A stretch of 64,000 nucleotides of DNA from Vitellaria paradoxa (taxonomy: Eukaryota; Streptophyta; Magnoliopsida; Ericales; Sapotaceae): contig JAINTL010000049.1 of assembly GCA_019916065.1 (NCBI GenBank), forward strand, positions 462,814 through 526,813, in the 5' to 3' direction. The translations under genes and the position numbers were made by a program. Below are positions 56,221 to 64,000 of this stretch, one piece after another. Every line of letters begins with the position of its first letter. Position 1 is the first letter of the stretch. The notes beneath the pieces were generated by a model, which had not been told where the DNA came from, ran no database searches, and saw nothing but the letters and a program-made list of their open reading frames with translations.

Positions 56221-59200
56221 ACTTTCCTCATTTTAAAAAATTTCGTTCTCGAAATTCTTAACTGGCAGAAATAGATATGAGTATTGTTTTCACATTTTCT
56301 CTTCACTCTTCCAAGTTGCCTCTTCTACAGTGTGACTTCTACACAAACCCCCCATTTTTTTGGTCTTTCCAATTTTGGCATAACTGAGAGCATACCAAGG
56401 ACGAAATGACTCACTAGTATGTAAACAACTTTAGATACTTCATTCGCATTTTTGCTTCTGCTTCCCAGGTTGCTTCCTCGGTTTCATGGTGTTGCCATAA
56501 AATTTTCACCAATGGTATTGTTTTATTCCTTAAGATCTTTTCTTTAGTATCCAACACTCGTATTAGTTTTTCTTCATATGTCACATCCAATTGTACTTTC
56601 ACATCTTTCCAGTCTATGACATGATTTGGATCAAGTATGCATTTACGTAACATTGATGTGTGAAAGAAAACATGGAGTTGAGCCAACTCTTGGGATAACT
56701 CCAATTAGTATGCTACCTCCCTAGCTCTTCATAGAATAAAAAATGGTCTGATATTTGGGTGATAATTTGCCCTTTTTTCCGAAATCAAACTATTCCTTTT
56801 CAACGCATCACCTTTAATAACACCCAATCTCCTTTTGTAAGCTCCAATGGCCTTCTCCTTTGATCGGCATAAATTTTTTGTCAACTCTGGGCTATTTTAA
56901 GTATCTCCCTGATCAATTTAGTTTTCTTTATCATTTCTTGGATAATGTGTGGTCTGTACAAATATGATTCTCCTATTTCTAACCAACAATTTGGTGATCT
57001 ACAATGCTTTATACGGCGCCATACCTATGCTTACTTGGCAGTTATTGTTATAAACGAATTCTGCCCGGGACAAATGTTCACTCTAACTACCTTGGAAATC
57101 AAAGACATAAGTTCGTAACATATCCTCTAAAATTTGTATCACTTGTTCTGATTATCCATCCATCTGGGGGTGATAGGCAGTACTAATATTGAGTGTGGTA
57201 CCCAAGGCTTGTTGCAAACTTTTCTAAAACTGTGAAATAAACCCATTGTCTTTATCTGACATTATTGACCTAGGAACCCCATGCAACCTATCTCTTTGAT
57301 GTAATATTTACTGAGAGTATTAAGAGAGTCAGTCATTCTCATGGGTATAAAATGAACAAACTTTGTGAGCCTATCTATGATTATCTGTGTAGCATTGTAT
57401 CCCTGTTGCGTTCGGGGTAACCCTATAACAAAATCTATGGTTATAAATTCCCACTTCCATTCAGCTACAGGTAATAGCTGTAGTAATTCCCCTAGTTTCT
57501 AATGTTTTGCCTTCACCTATTGACATGTTAAACATTTAACTACATATTGTGCAACGTCCTTTTCATGCCTTTCCAATAGTATTGACGCTTTAGGTCATGA
57601 TGCATCTTAGTACTACCCATATGTATAGTATACTTGGACTTATGTGCATCTTCTAAAATTTCTTCCTTTAGAATGGTATCTTGGGTTACATAAAATCGAT
57701 CCTTATATCTCAGACTTCCATTAGGAAATATTTTCCATTCTAGCTCTTCATTCACTTGTTCAACCTTGGCCTTCAAACCCTTAATCTCATCGTTGTCCTT
57801 TTGAGCCTTTATCACATTTTCTACCAGAGTATGTTAAACTACCAGATTATATATGAATCCTTAGGATTCCTGAGATTCCACATATAATTTATATGCCCTT
57901 AAAGTCTCTATTACATCATGTTCTTTAGCAATCAGGCAATGTGAAGCTTTTTAGTTTTTCCTACTTAATGCATTAGCTACCATGTTAGCTTTGCTGACAT
58001 TATACTACAACACAAAGTCATGATCTTCCAAATACTCTACCCATCTAGATCCATAGGCCACAACCATTCTGTCTTGGATCAACACACACCCCAATCCCTT
58101 ATGAGATGTGTCCGTACACCACTTGTAACTTCCTAGGAGTGGATAATATTAGAACTAGTACCATCGTCAATCTCTTTTTCAACTCTTGAAAAGCTTTCTC
58201 ACATTTATCTTCCCATTTAAAATTAACACCCTAGCTAGTTAACTGGGTTAGTGGAGCGGCTATTTTTGAAAACCTTTCTACAAATCGTCTGTAATACCTT
58301 GCTAACCTTAGAAAGCTTCGAATATTAGTTATAGATTTTGGTCGCTCATAATTTGCCACTACCTCAACTTTACTAGGATCCACAGATGTTCTAGCTTCAA
58401 ACACTACATGAGCCACAATTGACTTCTTTTATCCACCAAAAGTCGCACTTGCTACATTTGGCATATAATTGATGGTATCTTAACAATTATAGGACCAATT
58501 GCAGATGGTCTCTATGCTCTTATTCACTTTGTGAATTTATTAGATATCATCTATGAATGCTATCACAAATTTATCCAAATATTCTTTGAATACTTAATTC
58601 ATTAAATTCGTAAATGTAGCAAGCACATTTCTCAATCCAAATGGCATCACAAAAAATTTATAGTGCCCATATTGAGTCCGAAAAGCCATCATTGAAACAT
58701 CTATTTCCCTCACCTTTAACTGATGGTACCTTGATCTAAGATCAATCTTGAAAAATACATTGCACCTTATAATTGATCAAAGAGATCATCTATCCTAGGC
58801 TGTGGGTATTTATTTTTAATAGTTACCTTATTCAATTGCCTGTTATCAATACATAACTTTAACGACCCATCTTTCTTCTTCACAAACAACATTGGTGCTC
58901 CCCATGATGAACTACTTAGGCGAATGAATTTCTTCATTAATAATTTATCTAATTGATATTCAATTCCTTAAGTTCGGCAGGTGCCATACGATATGGGGCT
59001 ATCGAGATAGGTGATGTGCTTGGATACAAGTTTATGACAAATTTTATTTCTCTATCAAGTGGCAATCTAGGTAATTCTTCAAGAAATACCTTCAAAAATT
59101 CATTAACTACTGGTGTAGATCAGTGAGGGTTCAACTCATGACTCAAGCGAGATGTGCATATAGGATAGCATACATCTCTCAGTTTACCAATCGGTTCTGT

Positions 59201-59560
59201 AGCTCATTAAGAACTATAATAAATCGTTGAGGGTTTCGGGTTACCCAAAAAAAAAAAAAAAAAAAACTACTGGTGTAGACTTTTCAAATTCCTACGATTG
59301 ATTTTCTACCAACACTTGTCCAAAGAAATACAAACGACTGTTTGTCATTCCTTAAGGCTCATAAATGTAAATGGTAACGAGGTACCCCTATCTCTGATAA
59401 ACTTTACCCTGTCCCCATCATCTGTCCACTATATCACTGTCTTACAAAAATAATCTATCACTGCATGGTACTTTGTTAACCAATCTATCCTAGAATAATG
59501 TCACATCCTTGCATGTCTAATACAATAAAATCAACATCAAACTCATGATCCTTAATTTTG
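56221..59560 (-). pseudogene. Element G2 pol remnant (RT, RNase H, integrase, chromodomain-like tail)
   Basis: Minus-strand pieces. RT near 58560-58900 includes [14 protein letters not shown] and the catalytic FIDDI followed by stops. The RT connection lies at 58416-58231 (VDPSKVEVV, IRSFLRLARYYRRFVERFSK), and the integrase zinc-binding region at 57815-57540 (HKSKYTIHMGSTKMHHDL, YYWKGMKR). The C-terminal region lies at 56704-56414 (HTSMLRKCILDPNHVIDW, then VKILWQHHETEEATWEAEAK), which is the chromodomain-like end seen in chromoviruses and thought to guide integration to heterochromatin. Stops and frameshifts are frequent. Confidence 0.8.
59120..59264 (+). mobile_element. 5'-truncated SINE in element G2
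   Basis: A 15-bp target duplication, AACTACTGGTGTAGA, is exact (59105-59119 and 59265-59279). The insert begins at a B-box-like GGTTCAACTCATGAC and ends in an A-run of about 18. With no A box the copy is truncated at its 5' end. The B-box area resembles that of the SINE at 31667, but the bodies differ. It is inserted against the sense of G2. Confidence 0.85.
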
Positions 59561-61020
59561 ATCACACTAGCTCAATATATATTTTATTTTTTTATTCTTC
59601 TGCTAACCAGAGTGTTGACATACAATTTTGAATCCAAGGATTTTATAGGTAATTGTAAGCTATCCACACAAGTTTGTGCTATGAACGAATGTGTAACTCT
59701 AGAATCAAATAAGGTTTTAACCAACAAACTGAATAAAAGTAAGGTATCTTCCACCATTGTATTTGATGCTTTTTCTTTTATCTGCAAAAAGGGTAAAGCA
59801 TACATTCAAGTCAGTGCCTTAATTCCCGTTGCTAAACTTTTTCTAAGATTAGCAGAGGAAGTTTGTGCCTGCTTAGGTAGAACGGTGAGATTGCTATATC
59901 TTACTTGATACGGTTGCACTTGAAGTGGTAGCATATTCTGGTATCTTAGCCTTAGGGTCACTTTTGCATAACCATGTGGAGGTGGTAACTGATGAGGTCG
60001 TAGAGTTCTATGGAACCTACTTTTTGAGTATTGTTCAGCCAAGGATACTATAGATGCTTAAAATAGTCGAAATTATAGCATCTCTTCCTCTCGTTCCCTG
60101 TTGCTATCTTACTCCTCTATTCAGTAGGGTTTTTGGGGTATAACTGGTAACTATTAAGTGTTCGACTCTGGCTAGTACCTCATTTTCTATCATTCCTCCA
60201 GGATCCCCCTCTCCCTTGCTCGCTCCTTACATTTCTTTGTATCTCATCTTGTTCTACCAACATTGCACGGTCAATCAATTGTGAAAAGCTCTGCCCCATG
60301 AATGTTACCATCTTGGACCGAACTGCGGGTTTCAACTCATTTTGAAATCTTCAGGTCTTTTGCTCCTCTGTGTTTATAAAATCAGAAGTATACCTGGATA
60401 ATTTAAAAAATTTGGCTACATACTGAGCCACTGTTATGTTCCCTTATTTTAATCGTATGAATTCTTCTATCTTCATCTCCTGAGTAATTCTCAAAAGTAG
60501 TGTTGGTAGAAAATTTCTGTGAACTCAATCCACCCCATCCCAGCCACCTCTCTTCTTGTTTTAATAGAATTTCACCAAAAATCTGCCTCTACTTATAACT
60601 AGTATGCGGTGAACTTCACTTGATACTCAGCTGGGGTCCCTATAATATCTAACATTTTATGAATTTGTTTTAACCATTTCTCTGCTATAGTGGGATCAGC
60701 CTCTCCCAAAAATTCAGGGGGTTTTTATTTTTGTAATTCTTAGAAAACACTTATTTTTTCGATCCTCTTTGTTATTGGCTGGGGGTAGGTTCACCCATGG
60801 TGGTGGTTTATTCACGAGAGGTAGAGGTGGTATCACTTCTGGCATAAGAGCAAAAGGTGGTCTTACTTGTGTTCGCATCTGTTCGGCTAAATTTTGATAA
60901 ACTGCCACATTTATTCTAAAGTAGGAACATTCCTCACATTTAGTGGTACTGTGTTATTCATTCCTGCACTTATATTTGCTTCTTCTTAAGCCCGATGTAT
61001 CATTACCCTTTTCTCTCTGC
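59560..61020 (-). pseudogene. Element G2 gag-protease remnant
   Basis: The minus strand near 59805-59584 carries the protease (LFDSRVTHSFIAQTCVDSLQ), where the catalytic DSGATHSF is changed to DSRVTHSF. Gag sense with stops lies near 59900-60700. 60908-60714 is proline-rich (PPFALMPEVIPPLPLVNKPP), near the gag N-terminus. No intact frame. Confidence 0.65.
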
Positions 61021-61232
61021 AATATGACATTTTGCAAATAAGGTAATTAATTTAGTGTAAAGTTCCCTTATATAATAATATTCTATATGTTCAAATAATC
61101 AACACATATAATAATATTATAACTTCCATTGATCTCATCAATTCAGTTTACAAAACTACCCTTATATATCGTCCTGACTACATGCAAAATGTTAGTCTAA
61201 CCTTGTAACTAGGGTATATGTTTGTCACTGGA

Positions 61233-61604
61233 TTAGTGATCTCCAAAAACTTTACACAAACCAGTGTCATAGTGTATCATCCAAAAAATTATATACAAGC
61301 TACTACCTCTCCTATATATAGTAGCAGAACCCCCAACACTATCGTCATCAAATTCACCAGTCAAATCAAAAAAATCTGGCTCCTTTAGGTCCTCCAGTAG
61401 GTCCAAGTTTGGGTTTGGGTGGTCCACTTCTGCCATGTCACCATCTTCCCCCATTGTGGCCCCTTCCTCAAGGTCATGCTCTGATATTAAGTTAGGTCTT
61501 GGTACCACATCAGGTGTTGGACCACTTGTTGACATAAGGGGAGGTGGGGGAGCCAAAGCAAATGGTAACTGGGTTAGATCAGGATGTACAGGGCCCTTAG
61601 CCAA
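61233..61604 (-). other. Acidic, proline-rich open frame in the G2 leader
   Basis: 123 codons between primer site and gag on the minus strand. It holds a proline-rich start (LPFALAPPPPLM) and an acidic middle (DLLEDLKEPDFFDLTGEFDD). I do not recognise a domain. It could be a leader ORF, a displaced gag N-terminus, or a chance open frame in a decayed element. Confidence 0.35.
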
Positions 61605-62140
61605 TGACTGATAAATCAGGGTGCCCTTCTATACTGTAGTGTGAACCAAGCCTAAGAAAGCCTGGGGAGTGTCTAGCAACTATAGCTATTGTTGAGTTGC
61701 TAACAACTCGAATACAGTCTTTCTCTAGGTGATCTTGTTCTAGTAATGTCTTGACTCAGGCACCCAAAATATAGTAGTATTCTAAATATTCTGCCAAGCT
61801 AAATCTAGGGCCCACATTTGATGAAGCAATGTTCTTGTGCGTCGAGATCAACTATGACTTCTTGACTCGTAAATATCCACTAAGACCACATCAGACATAG
61901 ATCTGCTAGCTGTCCACTTTGTGCTATGGATATCCACAAGAAATCTAATCAGTGCCAATAGTAACCTATAATATGAAGAAATGTAAGCACTAAATTTAAG
62001 CTAAAATTGAATAACTTATGTCCTATCCAAGTTGTTTAGATATACACTACCTAGACTTTAGATCTTCTAAAACCCATTGCCCCTCTATTATTATTTACCT
62101 ATCTTCTTTTAACTAAGGCCCCAAATTCAATCTGCTAACT

Positions 62141-62153
62141 GGCTTTGATACCA
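62141..62153 (-). other. Primer-binding site of element G2
   Basis: On the minus strand TGGTATCAAAGCC lies 3 bases after the 5' LTR. It resembles the initiator tRNA-Met primer site. Confidence 0.75.
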
Positions 62154-62156
62154 ACC

Positions 62157-63741
62157 TGTCACACCTTGGTTTTCACATAAGAACTAGAGTATGAAAATCA
62201 AACCGTCTACATATGTGTTATCATAATGTAGCCATTTAAATATTTTATAGACATGCCAGGCCTTTAGCTAACAACTTACTTATCTATTGTCTTGACAATA
62301 GCTGGCTTCGCCGCTAACCTTGGTTAGCCTCAATTTTGCTTCTCGGTGACATCTTGTATAAAACCCATAAAACGGGGTGAGCTACTAGGTTCAATAGAAA
62401 AAGTATTCAAATAATATCAACAAATATTTTCATACAAAAATAGATATAAAGTGTCTAAAGTATCTATCATTATCATATAAATAGATGGTAACAATACAAA
62501 TTAAGTAAATAAGTAGTGGACTACTCATGCAAAATTACCCTTGTGCCACCCTTATAACACCTTGCCACCCTTATAACATCTCAACTCATTCTTGATATAA
62601 CATGCATGAAGTCACTAAAACCAACAATAACCACTTCCCACCCTTATGACCCCCAACACTGCCTTTGTAACTCTGTTACCTTAGCCAGATGGCATGAATT
62701 TTCAAAATTAATGCTCGTGCAACATCAACAATTATCAGAATATCTGAGAATAATTCTTCACATCCCGATAGCCTAGCTATCTAATTTTACGTTCTTCAAC
62801 AATGTCATAATAATTATGGAATGAAATCATATATTATTGTCATGCCTTTATATGAAAAATACTGAATTTTAATTATAAGAATAAATCCCCCACTTGAAAG
62901 GTCTAGTAATTTTTTTTGTTGATTTTTCCTTTAATCTATGCTAAATTCTTAGTAAATAAATTATGACTAGTCAACATGTATTTACATACTATCATTTAAT
63001 TATTTTAATTGTTGTACCTGGCCTAAAAGGTATAGATCAATAATTTTCTCGCTATCAAGCAATCGTCTTTACTTTTTTGACAAATATTTATTTCCTTAAC
63101 TAGTTAATTATTTGTATTTATTTATTTTCCAAACATAAAAGAAATTTATATTAATTAAGGTTTATATCAAATATTTTTTCCTTAGTGAATTTGTAGTACG
63201 TTTTTGTTCTGAGAAAATTAGATTATTAAGGTGATTGCTATTGATTATCCCAGTCCTAATTTTAATTCAAACAAATTATGCGAATTAGACATTAAACAAT
63301 TAAAATATACCCTAAATCAATTAATAATATAAATTTCGTAAATAGAACACAACTATTACGCCTTCAACATATTTAATTTATTTAATCTTCTATAAAAAAA
63401 ATTTTAAATTAACAAAATAAAATAAATAATCTCAACAAAGCTCGGTAAAAATCCTTAAATTTTTTCCCTCTTTCTCGCTACCTTTCCTTCTCACTATTCC
63501 CTCATGTTTCTTCCTTACGGTTTTTTCTTCTTTTTATGTTTATACATATATGGGCATTACACACACATATATATCATTGCTAAAACCTCAACTATCTTTT
63601 TCATCTTTTGTTTTTTTTTTTTTGTTTTTTGGTTCTTTCCTCAGTTTGCTATGTATCTACTTTAACCTTACACACATATCCCTCTAAACTATACAATAAG
63701 CAAAGCTCCTCTATAGCATAGACTAGCCATGTGTGTAAGTT
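62157..63741 (-). repeat. 5' LTR of element G2 (truncated)
   Basis: Matches the 3' LTR from its end (GTGTGACA) back to the position equivalent to about 56040, then diverges at about 63741. The missing part is the LTR start. Confidence 0.8.
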
Positions 63742-64000
63742 ATGATGAAATCTTTCCGGTTTTTTTCCTAAACGTGGGCTGTAAACTGAGATAATAATAA
63801 TCACATCCCATCATGAGAATAAGGTATTCACCCAGATTTGTCGGTTGAATCAAGATTCTTAGTTATATTGCTCAAAACCTTAGTTTAATTCACTGTTTTA
63901 TTATTTTGAACCTTTTACTTGCTGTTTGTTAATTTGAAGTAGTTATAGTGTTTCTCCTCTTTAATTCTTGAATTTCCATTATAGTTAGTTTAAGTTAATG
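63742..64000. other. Unassigned sequence at the window end
   Basis: No coding sense or terminal repeat recognised in 259 bp. Confidence 0.4.

Larger units (their letters stand above)
54469..63741 (-). mobile_element. Element G2: minus-strand chromodomain-type Ty3/gypsy retrotransposon
   Basis: Long direct repeats (54469-56220 and 62157-63741) are the LTRs. The internal minus strand reads gag, protease, RT, integrase and a chromodomain-like tail. The primer site is at 62141-62153 and a purine tract (ATGAGGAAAGT) adjoins the 3' LTR. The 5' LTR lacks about its first 180 bp, so the right edge is broken and no target duplication can be checked. All genes are decayed. A SINE sits at 59120-59264. 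Confidence 0.85.

Noticed and set aside
1..64000. CRISPR arrays, bacterial operons, phage or defence systems
   Set aside because: No spaced direct repeats or prokaryotic gene organisation; every coding trace is plant host gene, plant transposon or plastid scrap.

Overview
This 64 kb window is nuclear DNA from a flowering plant, probably a eudicot. It is AT-rich, genes are split by GT-AG introns, Ty1/copia, Ty3/gypsy, LINE, SINE, hAT and PIF-type elements make up most of the sequence, and a scrap of plastid accD sits inside one retrotransposon. No rRNA, tRNA gene, CRISPR or prokaryotic feature was seen. I cannot name the species from sequence alone.

Layout. (1) 1-21887 is a stack of nested LTR retrotransposons. 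A plus-strand copia element (A: 1-418, 5721-6025, 21645-21887) was hit twice, by a minus-strand relative (M: 419-5720, carrying the plastid accD fragment) and by a plus-strand relative (B: 6026-21644). B was hit by a gypsy element (G1: about 6732-17504). G1 was hit by a LINE (about 7889-9139) and by a minus-strand copia element (K: 10529-15797). (2) 21888-26360 holds a second LINE tail and a decayed copia element (C) carrying a small hAT-type element. (3) 27213-30853 is a hAT transposon with both ends, an 8-bp target duplication and a transposase broken by four in-frame stops. (4) 31667-33702 holds a SINE and the only apparently intact host gene, an OBERON-like PHD-finger/coiled-coil protein whose first exon was not found. 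(5) 33703-42206 is intergenic and filled with small DNA transposons (hAT-type at 34126 and 40284, PIF/Tourist-type at 35331) and two gypsy copies in opposite orientation that form a large inverted repeat (36016-38303). (6) 42207-52465 is the remains of an ARF-GAP gene of the AGD5/NEVERSHED type. It has lost its zinc-finger exons, has several frameshifts, and is split in mid-exon by a 7.3 kb copia element (E: 42595-49891) with an exact 5-bp target duplication. (7) 52466-64000 is intergenic sequence and a decayed minus-strand chromodomain-type gypsy element (G2: 54469-about 63741) that itself received a 5'-truncated SINE.

Boundaries came from reading target-site duplications, terminal repeats, primer-binding sites, polypurine tracts and protein motifs by eye. 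No alignment software was run. Boundaries without a duplication are approximate. I see no new gene system. The notable biology is the insertion history, the disrupted ARF-GAP gene, the plastid DNA passenger, the inverted gypsy pair and the structured 3' region of element E.
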